Shown here: piece after piece, positions 18,563-28,307 of the stretch
Numbering within the stretch: the first letter of the stretch is position 1
How the letters are laid out: every line of letters begins with the position of its first letter
From: Burkholderiales bacterium
Lineage (GTDB): Bacteria > Pseudomonadota > Gammaproteobacteria > Burkholderiales > Burkholderiaceae_C
Reading direction: 5' to 3'
NCBI GenBank assembly: GCA_030602985.1
Contig: JAUVYR010000004.1
Location: forward strand, 1-48,416
Length of the DNA stretch: 48,416 nt
Notes under the pieces: generated by a model
Told to the model about the DNA's origin: nothing
The model's database searches: none
What the model saw: only the letters and a program-made list of their open reading frames with translations
Made by a program: the position numbers and the translations under genes

Positions 18563-20183
18563 TCATGCCAGTAGCGCCACCATCACGTGGAACAGCCCCG
18601 CCGAGACCACTGCAGTGGCTGGCACGGTGATGATCCAGGCAGCCACAATGCGCATGACCACCGAGCGCTTGACAAGCTCTTTCTTGTAGGCCTTCTTGAG
18701 AGCTTTGCGCTCTTTTTTGTCAAAGGGACTGAAGGCCTCCTCATCCACATCGGCACGGATGTTTTTCTTGCGCTCGTTCACGCGCTTTTTCATGTCAGCC
18801 AGCATGCGCTTTTTCTCTTCGACGGGGGCCGACTCGAAACGCACCAGATAGGCCTCGACTGCCTCGCGGTCTTCGCCCTGATGACCAGCGCGAATCACAG
18901 CTTCCATCTTCGAGTAGTTGACCTTGAGCAACTCGCGCAAAAAGCCCACACCGAACACCGCACCAATCGTCACATGCGTGGTGGACACGGGCATACCAAG
19001 ATGGGACGCGATGATGACTGTGACCGTGGCCGCCATGGCGATGGAGTAGGCCCGCATGCGGTCCAGTTCGGTGATTTCCTTGCCCACCGTACGAATCAAC
19101 CGCGACCCGTACAAAGCCAGACCGACCGACAACCCGACGGCCCCCAGCAGCATGATCCACATCGGTGTGACCGCCCGTGCAGCAATCGCCCCAGTGGAGA
19201 GCGCTTCATAAATGGCTGCCAACGGCCCAATCGCATTGGCCACGTCGTTGGCGCCATGCGCAAAGCAGAGCAATGCTGCCGCACATACCAGCGGCCAGGT
19301 GAACAGCGTGTTCACGCTGTCCTTGCTACTGGGCAGGCGTCGCGCCATCTGGGCTATCGGCTGTCGAACCAGCAGGTAGGTGACCACAGCGATGATCAGT
19401 CCACCCGTCACGGCCGTGCCCATGTCCAGCTTGACGATCTGGGACAAGCCTTTCTGCAGCATGAACGTGCCGAAGGCCCAGGCCATGAGAGCGATCAGCA
19501 GGGGAACCCGCTTGGCTGCTGCTTCCGCCATGTCACCCTGGTAGGTGATGGTGCGCTTGATCAGATACAGGAGGGCAGCAGCCAGCACGCCGCCAAAGAC
19601 CGGAGAAATCACCCAGCTGGCTACGATCGACCCAATGGTGGACCAGTTGACCAACCCCCACCCCCCGGCTGCAATGCCAGCCCCCATGACCGCACCGATG
19701 ATGGAATGGGTCGTGGAGACGGGCGCACCCAGCATGGTCGCCAGGTTGAGCCAGAGCGCCCCGGCCAGCAGAGCGGACAACATCAGCCAGGTGAAACGTT
19801 CCGGGTCGTCAATGGCGCGGGGATCGATGATCCCCCCCCTTGATGGTCCCGACCACATCCCCCCCAGCGACGATGGCTCCCAGGGCTTCAAACACGACTG
19901 CGATCAGAATGGCCCAGCCCAGCGTGATCGCTCCGGAGCCGACCGCTGGCCCCATGTTGTTGGCCACGTCGTTGGCGCCGATGTTCATGGCCATGTAGGC
20001 GCCCACCGCAGCCGCGACCACCAGGAACCACAGGGCATGCGGGCTCAGGCCAGCCACACTCTGGCTGTTCCAGGCAGCGAACAGCGCGACCAGGATCAGA
20101 AAACCCACGGCCGCAGCCAGGCGCCAGGCCTGATTGAAATGTGCTTCACCCGCCTTGGTGGCAGGCATCAGAGGGATAGACAT
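18563..20183 (-). pseudogene. PiT-family inorganic phosphate transporter, frameshifted in a G8 tract
   Basis: Low-affinity phosphate symporter of the inner membrane. The N-terminal part from ATG 20183 carries the first signature GANDVANNMGPAVGS. The C-terminal part, in another frame down to 18563, carries the second (GANDVANAIGPLAA), both PVSTTH motifs and a long charged cytosolic segment before the last helix. The frames separate at a run of eight G (plus-strand C at 19832-19839). Removing one G restores VVGTIKGGIIDPRAIDDP and a 539-residue protein. As written, the first frame ends at 19809 after 124 residues. It lies 39 bp after orn on the same strand. No phoU-like DUF47 partner is adjacent. 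Confidence 0.9.
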
Positions 20184-20221
20184 CGTTGTTCAGTCAGATG
20201 GATCGGGATTGCGCACCCGGA

Positions 20222-20815
20222 TCAACGAAGAAAGTGCTCGCGGTAGTAGACCAGTTCATCGATGGACTCATGGACATCGGCCAGGGCCGTATGCCGCTGC
20301 TGCTTCTTGAAGGCTGCATAAATCTCGGGCCGCCAGCGCTTGGCGAGCTCCTTCAGGGTACTCACATCCAGGTTTCGATAGTGCAGATAGTCTTCCAGCC
20401 TGGGCATGTACTTGACCAGGAAACGGCGGTCCTGACCAATCGTGTTGCCGCACAAAGGCGAGCCATTTTTGGGCACGTAACGCTTGATAAAGGCCAGCAC
20501 TTCTTCTTCTGCCTGGGCCTCGGTCACGGTGCTGGCCTTGACCTTGTCAATCAGACCGCTTTTTCCATGGGTGCCCTTGTTCCAGTTGTCCATGGCATCG
20601 AGCACGGCGTCCGGTTGGTGGATCACCAGAACCGGGCCTTCCACACGGGGCGTGAGTTGAGGCCCTGTGATGACGACTGCGATCTCGAGCAGGCGTTCTT
20701 TCTCAGGGTCAAGCCCGCTCATTTCACAATCCAGCCAGACCAGATTCTGATCGCTCTTGTGCAGCAGGTCGCCAGCGGGGTTCGGCTCGTCCGAATGGGT
20801 ATGAGTGACATCCAT
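20222..20815 (-). CDS. orn: oligoribonuclease (Orn)
   Basis: A DEDDh 3'-5' exoribonuclease that degrades the shortest RNAs, including pGpG from c-di-GMP breakdown. That gives it a functional link to the GGDEF/EAL genes of this window. The 197 residues show the first acidic motif [20 protein letters not shown], the [12 protein letters not shown] motif, [16 protein letters not shown], and the final [14 protein letters not shown] with catalytic His and Asp. The N-terminus has about 20 extra polar residues before the fold; an internal start is possible but no better ATG is seen. It is divergent from the M48 protease across 57 bp. Confidence 0.95.
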   Translation of the reverse strand: MDVTHTHSDEPNPAGDLLHKSDQNLVWLDCEMSGLDPEKERLLEIAVVITGPQLTPRVEGPVLVIHQPDAVLDAMDNWNKGTHGKSGLIDKVKASTVTEAQAEEEVLAFIKRYVPKNGSPLCGNTIGQDRRFLVKYMPRLEDYLHYRNLDVSTLKELAKRWRPEIYAAFKKQQRHTALADVHESIDELVYYREHFLR

Positions 20816-20872
20816 CCCCTGTATTTTCGCTCATTGCGCACGCAGCCCCTCGGCTTTGGCTAGACTTCATGC

Positions 20873-22144
20873 ATGAACGATGTTTTGCAAATGTACGAAT
20901 GGATCTGGAGCCTGGTGTTTGCCGCTCTGCTGCTGGCCGGGCTGGCCACCCGTTTCTGGCTGGCCAGCCGGCAGGTTCGTCATGTCGCCACCCATCGGCA
21001 TGCCGTGCCATCCCCCTTTGATCGCACCATCACCCTGTCAGCCCATCAGAAGGCGGCCGACTACACCATCGCCAAACTGCGTGTCGGGCTGATCGATGCC
21101 GCCCTGGCTGCGGCCATCCTGGTGGGTTGGACGCTGATGGGCGGCTTGAATGCACTCAACCAGTGGCTGATTGGCTGGATGGGACAGGGCTTGCACCAGC
21201 AACTCGCATTGCTGGTCGCCTTTGTGGCCGTGGGCGGCCTGCTTGAGCTGCCTCTGACTTGGTACCGGGTTTTCCGCCTCGAAGAGCGTTTTGGGTTCAA
21301 CCGCATGACACCCAAGCTCTGGATCATGGACGGCCTCAAGGGCATCGGTGTGGGCCTGGTTATCGGCCTGCCAGTGGCCGCGGTCGTGATCTGGCTGATG
21401 GAATCTGCGGGTCCCTACTGGTGGCTTTGGGCCTGGGCGGTCTGGATGGGCTTCAACCTGCTGTTGCTGGTGCTCTACCCCACTGTCATTGCGCCGCTTT
21501 TCAACCAGTTCAAGCCACTGGATGATGACGCGCTCAAAACCCGCATCGAACAGTTGATGCAGCGTTGCGGCTTCAGTGCCAAGGGTCTGTTCGTGATGGA
21601 CGGCAGCAAGCGCAGTGCGCATGCGAATGCGTACTTCACCGGCTTTGGCCCGTCCAAGCGCGTGGTGTTCTTTGATACGCTGCTCCAACAACTCTCACCC
21701 GCCGAAATCGACGCCGTACTCGCTCACGAACTCGGGCATTTCCGGCATCGACACATCATCAAGCGGATCGGGATGATGTTTGCGATCAGCCTGCTGGGTT
21801 TTGCCTTGCTGGGCTGGCTATCGGCCCAGATCTGGTTCTACAGCGGTCTGGGCGTCACGCCCAGTTTCACAGGGTCCAACAGTGCGCTGGCGCTGATTCT
21901 GTTTCTGAGCGTGGTGCCCCTGGCCACTTTCTTCATCACGCCCCTGATGAGCCAGCTGTCGCGCCAGCACGAATTCGAGGCTGACGCCTATGCCATGGCC
22001 CATGCCGACGGTAAAGACCTGGCCAGCGCCTTGTTGAAGCTGTATCAGGACAACGCCAGCACTCTAACCCCGGACCCGCTGTACGTGAAGTTCTACTACT
22101 CGCATCCGCCTGCCAGCGAGCGCCTGGCTCGCATGCCCGTATGA
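20873..22144 (+). CDS. M48 family membrane metallopeptidase (Ste24-like)
   Basis: A zinc endopeptidase of the inner membrane, 423 residues, of the M48A (CAAX protease 1/Ste24-like) type. The N-terminal half has four hydrophobic helices, including GLVIGLPVAAVVIWLM. The zinc site HELGH is at residues 285-289, followed by FRHRHIIKR, two more helices and the third ligand region QHEFEADAYAM. The true substrate in bacteria is unknown; quality control of membrane proteins is a guess from family members. The stop overlaps the rsgA start (ATGA). No Shine-Dalgarno precedes the ATG, and TAGACT at 20861-20866 is placed so transcription could begin at the ATG itself. Confidence 0.92.
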   Translation: MNDVLQMYEWIWSLVFAALLLAGLATRFWLASRQVRHVATHRHAVPSPFDRTITLSAHQKAADYTIAKLRVGLIDAALAAAILVGWTLMGGLNALNQWLIGWMGQGLHQQLALLVAFVAVGGLLELPLTWYRVFRLEERFGFNRMTPKLWIMDGLKGIGVGLVIGLPVAAVVIWLMESAGPYWWLWAWAVWMGFNLLLLVLYPTVIAPLFNQFKPLDDDALKTRIEQLMQRCGFSAKGLFVMDGSKRSAHANAYFTGFGPSKRVVFFDTLLQQLSPAEIDAVLAHELGHFRHRHIIKRIGMMFAISLLGFALLGWLSAQIWFYSGLGVTPSFTGSNSALALILFLSVVPLATFFITPLMSQLSRQHEFEADAYAMAHADGKDLASALLKLYQDNASTLTPDPLYVKFYYSHPPASERLARMPV

Positions 22145-23028
22145 CGCGTTACGGACGCGTGGTGGCCACCCATGGCCGCCACGTCTGGGTGGAAGACGAA
22201 CAGGGGCAGCTTCAGCTGTGCCACCCCAGGGGCAAAAAAAATCTGGCAGTGGTCGGAGACGAGGTGCAGTGGTTGCCCTCCGCTGACGAAGGCACATTGG
22301 AGTCCATCCAGCCCAGGCGCAACCTGCTCTACCGGCAGGACGAAACGAGAACCAAGTCATTTGCAGCCAATCTGGGCCAGGTGCTGATCCTGCTGGCCGC
22401 AGAGCCCATGTTTTCGGAAAGCCAGCTCAATCGGGCCCTGATCGCCGCTCGGGCCGCAGGCATAGAAGCCTTTGTGGTGCTGAACAAGCAAGACCTGAAG
22501 GACGCCTTCGACACAGGCTGGCAGCGCCTGGCGCCGTACCGCGCCATGGGGTTGCAGGTGCAGGCCCTGAGCCTGGTGTCCGGGTCTGGTCTGGAGGCCT
22601 TGAGGCAACAACTCTGGGGCCGCATCACTTTCGTCCTGGGACCATCAGGGGTGGGCAAAAGCACACTGGTCAACCATTTGCTGCCCGACGCCGGTGCCGC
22701 CACAGCTGCGATTTCCAAGGCCCTGAATTCGGGACGCCACACCACGACCAGCACGCGCTGGTACTGGCTTGACAGCCGCCGTGAAGGCGCCATCATCGAT
22801 TCCCCGGGGTTCCAGGAGTTTGGCCTGCAGCATATTGAGTCCACGCAGTTGGCCACACTCATGCCTGACATGGCTGCTGCGCTGGGGCAATGCCGCTTCT
22901 ACAACTGTACGCACCTCCACGAGCCGGGCTGTGGTGTTCGGGCGGCCGTAGGTCAGACCATCAGCGAGCACCGGTACAAGCTTTACACCGAACTGTTTGC
23001 GGAGCTGTCCGCCCCGCCGCGCTACTGA
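22141..23028 (+). CDS. rsgA: ribosome small-subunit-dependent GTPase A (RsgA)
   Basis: A circularly permuted GTPase that checks late 30S subunit maturation. Its 295 residues have an N-terminal OB fold (GRVVATHGRHVWVEDEQGQ). The G motifs follow in permuted order: G4 LNKQDLKD near 114, G1 GPSGVGKST near 167, then G3 DSPGFQEFGL. The C-terminal zinc finger reads CRFYNCTHLHEPGC. It overlaps the protease gene by four bases, so the two are probably one transcript. Its TGA lies inside a perfect palindrome shared with the convergent next gene. Confidence 0.96.
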   Translation: MTRYGRVVATHGRHVWVEDEQGQLQLCHPRGKKNLAVVGDEVQWLPSADEGTLESIQPRRNLLYRQDETRTKSFAANLGQVLILLAAEPMFSESQLNRALIAARAAGIEAFVVLNKQDLKDAFDTGWQRLAPYRAMGLQVQALSLVSGSGLEALRQQLWGRITFVLGPSGVGKSTLVNHLLPDAGAATAAISKALNSGRHTTTSTRWYWLDSRREGAIIDSPGFQEFGLQHIESTQLATLMPDMAAALGQCRFYNCTHLHEPGCGVRAAVGQTISEHRYKLYTELFAELSAPPRY

Positions 23029-23041
23029 AACACGGTTTCAG
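23025..23041. repeat. 17-bp palindrome spanning the stop codons of two convergent genes
   Basis: CTGAAAC (23025-23031) and GTTTCAG (23035-23041) are a perfect 7-bp inverted repeat around ACG. It contains the rsgA TGA (23026-23028) and the opposing TGA of the CbiB-like gene (23040-23038). It could form a 3'-end hairpin on both transcripts. There is no T-tract, so a classical intrinsic terminator is not supported. Confidence 0.5.
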
Positions 23042-23937
23042 ATGAAGCGGACGATCATGGCCAAGGCCAACAGCACCAGCCAGAACACCACGCTGCGCCA
23101 GACCAGACCGACCACACCCGCCAGATGCGCCAGCTGGGGGGCGTCCTGCCCACCGGACAGCGAATTCTGGGAAAACCGAAGGTTCATGGCACCGGCCGTG
23201 GCAGCCAGCAGCAGCTGATCGTTGTCTGCCGACGGCCCCTCCTGACGCCAGTTGGCAATGGCTTCTTCGAAATGACCAACCACCGCAAAAAACAGAGCTG
23301 TCACGCGCACGGGGGCGTAATCAATCCAGCGCCATGCGGCTCGTGCTGCCTTGTTGGAGGCGTGTTCCGGCAGACCAGGCACTCCATCCGTCCAGCGTCG
23401 GGACACATGTTCGGCCAGCCGATAGGCCACGGCACCGGCCGGGCCCAGACCCAACGCAGCAAACACCACGAAACAGGCCAGCACCCCAAACACATGCCGG
23501 TGCGCTGAAATGACAGAATAATCGATAACCTGGCGCAGGAACACCTCGCGCGAGGTGGTGGTGGTGTCAGCGTTTTTCCAGCGCGACAGAGCCGCTCGAG
23601 CCCCCGCCTCGTCGCCGGATTCCAACGCCACTCGGATAGCTGTGAAGTGATGGCTGAACTGCCTGAATCCCAGAGTCAGGTACAGCGCCAGCACCAGCCA
23701 GACGAAGCCGAGCAGCAGGTGAATGGCCGACAGCAGCCAGAAAATCAAGGCAGAAAGCAATGCAGGGACCGTCACGGCCAGCCCCCAAGCCAGCCAGCCG
23801 TGAGACATCTGGCCTGCATCCAGGGCATGACGCGCCCAGCGGGACCAGGACCGGAACACCGAGTGGGCCGGATTGTCACGCGAGAGTGGGCGGGCTTGCT
23901 CCAGCAGCAGGGCGAGCAAAATCGCGAAAAAGCTCAT
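23038..23937 (-). CDS. CobD/CbiB-like integral membrane protein
   Basis: A 299-residue membrane protein resembling the CobD/CbiB family, whose characterised members act in cobalamin side-chain attachment. No other cobalamin gene is nearby, so that function should not be assumed. It begins MSFFAILLALLLEQARPL, the usual start of these betaproteobacterial proteins, and has hydrophobic segments at about 3-12, 48-75, 78-92, 155-180 and 275-298. The ATG at 23937 was preferred to one at 23982, which adds 15 polar residues. It is convergent with rsgA, nine bases apart. Confidence 0.75.
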   Translation of the reverse strand: MSFFAILLALLLEQARPLSRDNPAHSVFRSWSRWARHALDAGQMSHGWLAWGLAVTVPALLSALIFWLLSAIHLLLGFVWLVLALYLTLGFRQFSHHFTAIRVALESGDEAGARAALSRWKNADTTTTSREVFLRQVIDYSVISAHRHVFGVLACFVVFAALGLGPAGAVAYRLAEHVSRRWTDGVPGLPEHASNKAARAAWRWIDYAPVRVTALFFAVVGHFEEAIANWRQEGPSADNDQLLLAATAGAMNLRFSQNSLSGGQDAPQLAHLAGVVGLVWRSVVFWLVLLALAMIVRFI

Positions 23938-24000
23938 GGCGGCATCATAGCGGCCCCGTGATGCATTCGACGCAAGCTGCACCCAGGAAAACCCTCAGCC

Positions 24001-24660
24001 TCATGCGCTCAGCAGCCGGTAGAGATTGCGCAACATCCCGGCAGTGGCTCCCCAGATGTATCGCTCGGTCGCTCCATCTTGGTAAGGCATGGAGTACCAC
24101 TGGCGGTGGCGCCCCTCCCACCACCAGTCATGGCGCCGGTGATGCGCCGGATTCATCAGGTAGTCCAGCGGCACCTCGAACACGTCCGCCACCTCATGGG
24201 GGTTGGGCATGACTGCGACATCTGGCGACAGGAGCCCCACCACTGGTATGACCACAAACGAGGTGCCTGTGGTGTAGGCAGGCATCTGGCCCAGGATTTC
24301 CACGCCCTCAGGCTGCAGACCGACCTCCTCCCAGGCTTCGCGCAGGGCCGTCTCGGTCGGGGTGGCGTCCTGATGATCGACCTTGCCGCCGGGAAAGGCG
24401 ATCTGCCCGGCATGGGTCGGCAAATGCGAGGTCCGTTGGGTCAGCAGCACGGTGGGTGACGGCCGCAAAACCACCCCTACCAGCACGGCGGCTGGCGTTG
24501 GCGGCCGCCCCTCCCAGGGCGGCTCCTGGCGGATTTCTGGCGCCCACGGTGGCGGATTCGCAAAACGCTGACGCAACTGGTCGGCTGTCAATCGGTCGTG
24601 CGCGACCGCAGGCAGATGCCAATCCACCCCCGAGATGGGCACTTGACGCGGATCAATCAT
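24001..24660 (-). CDS. Nudix hydrolase, CoA pyrophosphatase type
   Basis: A 219-residue Nudix protein of the NudL/CoA-pyrophosphatase group, expected to cleave CoA to 4'-phosphopantetheine and 3',5'-ADP. The group's own signature LLTQRTSHLPTHAGQIAFPGG precedes the Nudix box GGKVDHQDATPTETALREAW plus EEVGL. In this box the usual first Glu is Asp, as is normal for this group. The C-terminus WGATAGMLRNLYRLL also matches the group. The start ATG 24660 (MIDPRQVPI) was chosen over 24756, which would run through the divergent comEA promoter region. Confidence 0.9.
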   Translation of the reverse strand: MIDPRQVPISGVDWHLPAVAHDRLTADQLRQRFANPPPWAPEIRQEPPWEGRPPTPAAVLVGVVLRPSPTVLLTQRTSHLPTHAGQIAFPGGKVDHQDATPTETALREAWEEVGLQPEGVEILGQMPAYTTGTSFVVIPVVGLLSPDVAVMPNPHEVADVFEVPLDYLMNPAHHRRHDWWWEGRHRQWYSMPYQDGATERYIWGATAGMLRNLYRLLSA

Positions 24661-24724
24661 GACGGCTCGGTTATATTGCGCACACGGCATTGTGCACAGA
24701 CACAAGACGACAGGGAGTTGACTG

Positions 24725-25069
24725 ATGAAAAAATCCATCCTCAGATGGGTCACCACCGTGACTCTGAGCGCCAGCGTGATGCTGAGCGGCGCTCAAGCCG
24801 CTGTAGAAGCGAACCGGGCCTCGCCGGAAGACTTGATGACCATCAAAGGCATTGGTCCGGCCACCAGCCAACGCATCGTGGAAGCCCGATCCCACCAACC
24901 TTTCGCCCACTGGTCGGACTTCATCCAGCGCGTTCAGGGGATCGGACCGACACGGGCCGCCAGGCTGTCAGAGCAAGGGCTGCGGGTCAATGGAGTGGCC
25001 TTCGAGCAAGAATCCACCGGGCTCTATCGCCCGCCACATGTTCAACCGCTCTGGGTTCCCATGCGCTAG
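24725..25069 (+). CDS. secreted ComEA-like helix-hairpin-helix DNA-binding protein
   Basis: A 114-residue protein with a signal peptide (MKKSILRWVTT..., cleavage at AQA|A near 26) and two consecutive helix-hairpin-helix motifs, DLMTIKGIGPATSQRIVEAR and VQGIGPTRAARL. Periplasmic ComEA proteins bind incoming double-stranded DNA during natural transformation. No comEC or pilus gene is present here, so the role is by family only. GGGAG at 24714-24718 is a good ribosome site. It is divergent from the Nudix gene across 64 bp that contain a GCACA/TGTGC dyad. Confidence 0.88.
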   Translation: MKKSILRWVTTVTLSASVMLSGAQAAVEANRASPEDLMTIKGIGPATSQRIVEARSHQPFAHWSDFIQRVQGIGPTRAARLSEQGLRVNGVAFEQESTGLYRPPHVQPLWVPMR

Positions 25070-25169
25070 CTGCATCATGCATACCGTGCATAACTCCATG
25101 GCATCAATGCCTTGGACAAGTCTTTAAGGCACGCGTAAGCTTCGCACTTTCTCAACTCATGGAGACTTC

Positions 25170-26465
25170 ATGCAAGCGAATGTGCCTCAGAAGCACCCCC
25201 TGCCTTCCTATCTGGACCCGAACGATCTGGGCCCTTGGGGAGACTTCCTGCAACAAGTGGATCGAGTCACCCCGTACCTGGGCAAACTCGGCCGCTGGGT
25301 CGAGACGCTCAAGCGGCCCAAGCGAACCTTGATCGTCGATGTCCCCATCATGATGGACGATGGACGCATTGCCCACTTCGAAGGCTATCGTGTGCAGCAC
25401 AACACGTCGCGTGGCCCAGGCAAGGGCGGGGTGCGTTTTCACCAGGACGTCACCCTGTCGGAAGTGATGGCGCTGTCCGCCTGGATGTCGGTCAAGAATG
25501 CCGCAGTGAACGTGCCCTATGGCGGGGCCAAGGGTGGGATTCGCGTCAACCCGCAGCTGCTGACCGATGCCGAGCTTGAGCGGGTCACCCGCCGCTACAC
25601 CAGCGAAATCGGGCTGATCATCGGGCCAACCAAAGACATTCCCGCTCCGGACGTCAACACCAATGAGCGCGTCATGGCGTGGATGATGGACACCTACTCC
25701 ATGAACGTGGGCGAAACCGCCACCGGTGTGGTCACTGGCAAGCCAATCGACTTGGGCGGCTCACTGGGCCGTCGTGAAGCGACCGGTCGCGGGGTGTTCA
25801 TTGTGGGGTGTGAAGCATCTCAGCGTATCGGGATGCCGATTCAGGGCGCACGCATCGCCATACAGGGTTTTGGCAATGTCGGCGGTGTCACCGGCAAGCT
25901 GTTCGCTGAAGCGGGAGCACTGGTGGTGGCCGTCCAGGATCACTCCGGAACAGTTTATCACCCGGGTGGACTCGATGTCACCACTCTGCTGGCTCATGTG
26001 GCGGCCCATGGCGGCGTCAACGGTTGCCCCGGTACCGAGTCCCTGCCCTCAGACCAGTTCTGGGACATCGAATGCGAGATCATGGTCCCCGCCGCACTGG
26101 AACGACAGATCACCGAAGCCAATGCGGGCCGCATTCGCGCGAAGATGGTGATCGAGGGCGCCAACGGCCCCACCACACCCATGGCTGATGACATTCTGAC
26201 CGACCGCGGGGTGTTGGTGATTCCGGATGTGATCGCCAACGCCGGCGGCGTGACGGTCAGTTACTTCGAGTGGGTACAGGATTTCTCCAGCTTCTTCTGG
26301 AGCGAGGACGAGATCAACGAACGGCTCGGCAAAATCATGCGCGGCGCTTTTGGCGCGATCTGGCAAGTCGCCAGTGATCACCGGGTCAGCTTGCGTACAG
26401 CCACCTTCATCATTGCGTGTCAGCGCATCCTGCATGCGCGCGACCTGCGCGGACTGTATCCCTGA
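25170..26465 (+). CDS. gdhA: glutamate dehydrogenase (Glu/Leu/Phe/Val family)
   Basis: Interconverts glutamate with 2-oxoglutarate and ammonia. The 431 residues carry the substrate domain with [10 protein letters not shown], the catalytic-lysine region [10 protein letters not shown] and the conserved [14 protein letters not shown]. The Rossmann domain has GFGNVGG, and the acidic QDHSG at the end of the second strand favours NAD over [17 protein letters not shown] and [15 protein letters not shown] complete the family set. GGAGA about six bases before the ATG is a good ribosome site. It appears monocistronic, ending five bases before the convergent DUF1178 gene. Confidence 0.94.
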   Translation: MQANVPQKHPLPSYLDPNDLGPWGDFLQQVDRVTPYLGKLGRWVETLKRPKRTLIVDVPIMMDDGRIAHFEGYRVQHNTSRGPGKGGVRFHQDVTLSEVMALSAWMSVKNAAVNVPYGGAKGGIRVNPQLLTDAELERVTRRYTSEIGLIIGPTKDIPAPDVNTNERVMAWMMDTYSMNVGETATGVVTGKPIDLGGSLGRREATGRGVFIVGCEASQRIGMPIQGARIAIQGFGNVGGVTGKLFAEAGALVVAVQDHSGTVYHPGGLDVTTLLAHVAAHGGVNGCPGTESLPSDQFWDIECEIMVPAALERQITEANAGRIRAKMVIEGANGPTTPMADDILTDRGVLVIPDVIANAGGVTVSYFEWVQDFSSFFWSEDEINERLGKIMRGAFGAIWQVASDHRVSLRTATFIIACQRILHARDLRGLYP

Positions 26466-26470
26466 CCGAT

Positions 26471-26902
26471 TTACTGGAGGGTGTTTTTCAGTGCTGGAAG
26501 ATCGGGTAAAGGTAGCACACCGATACCCTCTTCCAGCAGTTCCTGTGCCTGCGCGGCGCTGGCTCGCCCGCGAATCGCCCGCTCGGGCGAATCACCATGG
26601 TGTATGCGGCGTGCCTCTTCGGCGAACCGCTCACCGACATCATCGGCCGACTGCATCAGTTGGCGCATGGCTTTCAGTAGCTGGGCCTGCTGCTCGGGGG
26701 CCAAGCCCGACGCGACGGGCACATCAGGCGAGGATTTGCCCAGATTCAGTCGCGGCGCACTCAACTGTTTGCGAACATCCGTGCTTTCGCAAATGGGGCA
26801 GGTCAGCAAGCCTCGCGATTGCTGACTCAGGAAGTCGTCTTCGGAGCCGAACCACCCTTCGAAGGCATGACCGTGCTCGCACGCCAGATTGAACACTTTC
26901 AT
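26471..26902 (-). CDS. DUF1178 family protein
   Basis: A 143-residue cytosolic protein of unknown function. The N-terminus has a zinc-ribbon-like arrangement, ACEHGHAFEGWFGSEDDF then CPIC at about 36-39, typical of DUF1178. The rest is helical and charged (FAEEARRIHHGDSPERAIRG), ending in LLEEGIGVLPLPDLP. It lies nine bases after the DUF2818 gene on the same strand. In relatives both usually follow nuoN. Confidence 0.88.
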   Translation of the reverse strand: MKVFNLACEHGHAFEGWFGSEDDFLSQQSRGLLTCPICESTDVRKQLSAPRLNLGKSSPDVPVASGLAPEQQAQLLKAMRQLMQSADDVGERFAEEARRIHHGDSPERAIRGRASAAQAQELLEEGIGVLPLPDLPALKNTLQ

Positions 26903-26911
26903 GGCGGGCGA

Positions 26912-27214
26912 TCAGCGACGCTTCACCAGATAGCGGTAGACAAAACCAGGAAACGCGAAAGTCAGGAACATCGAGGCGGTGATGGCATAGAACTCCCAGT
27001 TCTGGCCGTAGATCTGACCCTGGTAATGCTCAATCCCTTTGCCCACGGCACCGGCGATGAAATAGAGCACGACCAGCTCGAACAGGCGTACCCACCAGGT
27101 TTTCACGCCTGATTTGAGGGGTACGACACAAAGGAACCGCTCATTGAAAAAAGGCAGGTTCGCAAAAACAAAGGCCAGGCCAATAACCAGCCAGATAGAT
27201 AAAGCAGACGTCAT
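26912..27214 (-). CDS. DUF2818 family small membrane protein
   Basis: A 100-residue protein with three hydrophobic helices (about 5-20, 40-58 and 74-90) and a basic end, YRYLVKRR. DUF2818 genes in Burkholderiales commonly follow nuoN directly, which suggests but does not prove an accessory role with complex I. Here it is about 4 kb from nuoN because the sulfur cassette lies between. It is expressed leftward with DUF1178. Confidence 0.85.
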   Translation of the reverse strand: MTSALSIWLVIGLAFVFANLPFFNERFLCVVPLKSGVKTWWVRLFELVVLYFIAGAVGKGIEHYQGQIYGQNWEFYAITASMFLTFAFPGFVYRYLVKRR

Positions 27215-27317
27215 GTAGGGGATGTTAACTGAAACATGCTTGACAGAGCCGGTGTGGGCCCAATGGTTCCGGCAGCACAGAACCGACCTATCTGGGGTGT
27301 CGCACAGATCGACCCGT

Positions 27318-27333
27318 GGGGCACCGTCGCCCC
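27318..27333 (-). terminator. possible hairpin after the metallo-hydrolase gene
   Basis: GGGGC (27318-27322) and GCCCC (27329-27333) can pair around six bases, beginning 13 bases past the stop of the leftward hydrolase gene. No T-tract follows, so termination is uncertain. A second dyad, GGTTC/GAACC (27265-27284), lies further on, before DUF2818. Confidence 0.25.
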
Positions 27334-27345
27334 GAATGAACGCAC

Positions 27346-28206
<861 letters not shown>

Positions 28207-28242
28207 GGTGGATGCTCCTGATGACTATCAATTTCGATGCCA

Positions 28243-28281
28243 ATAGTTTATTGACAAACAAACTATTTGTCAATAAACTAT
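28243..28281. promoter_or_regulatory. 39-bp perfect palindrome carrying two mirrored promoters (BigR-type operator)
   Basis: ATAGTTTATTGACAAA (28243-28258) and its exact reverse complement (28266-28281) flank a seven-base spacer. Rightward, TTGACA 28251-28256 and TAAACT 28274-28279 are 17 bp apart. Leftward, the mirror copies TTGACA 28273-28268 and TAAACT 28250-28245 are also 17 bp apart. The two promoters overlap completely, so polymerases would exclude each other. A dimeric repressor on the dyad would block both genes. Confidence 0.85.
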
Positions 28282-28307
28282 CTTTGCGCTAAGTAAAGGA
28301 GCCTCAC

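Noticed and set aside
24643-24677. TTGACG and TATATT as a promoter for the ComEA-like gene
   Set aside because: The spacing is 23 bp, too long for a sigma70 promoter.
25071-25141. TGCAT repeats and a TTGGAC-N18-TAAGCT promoter-like pair before gdhA
   Set aside because: The -10 match is only about three of six and the repeats are too short to separate from chance.
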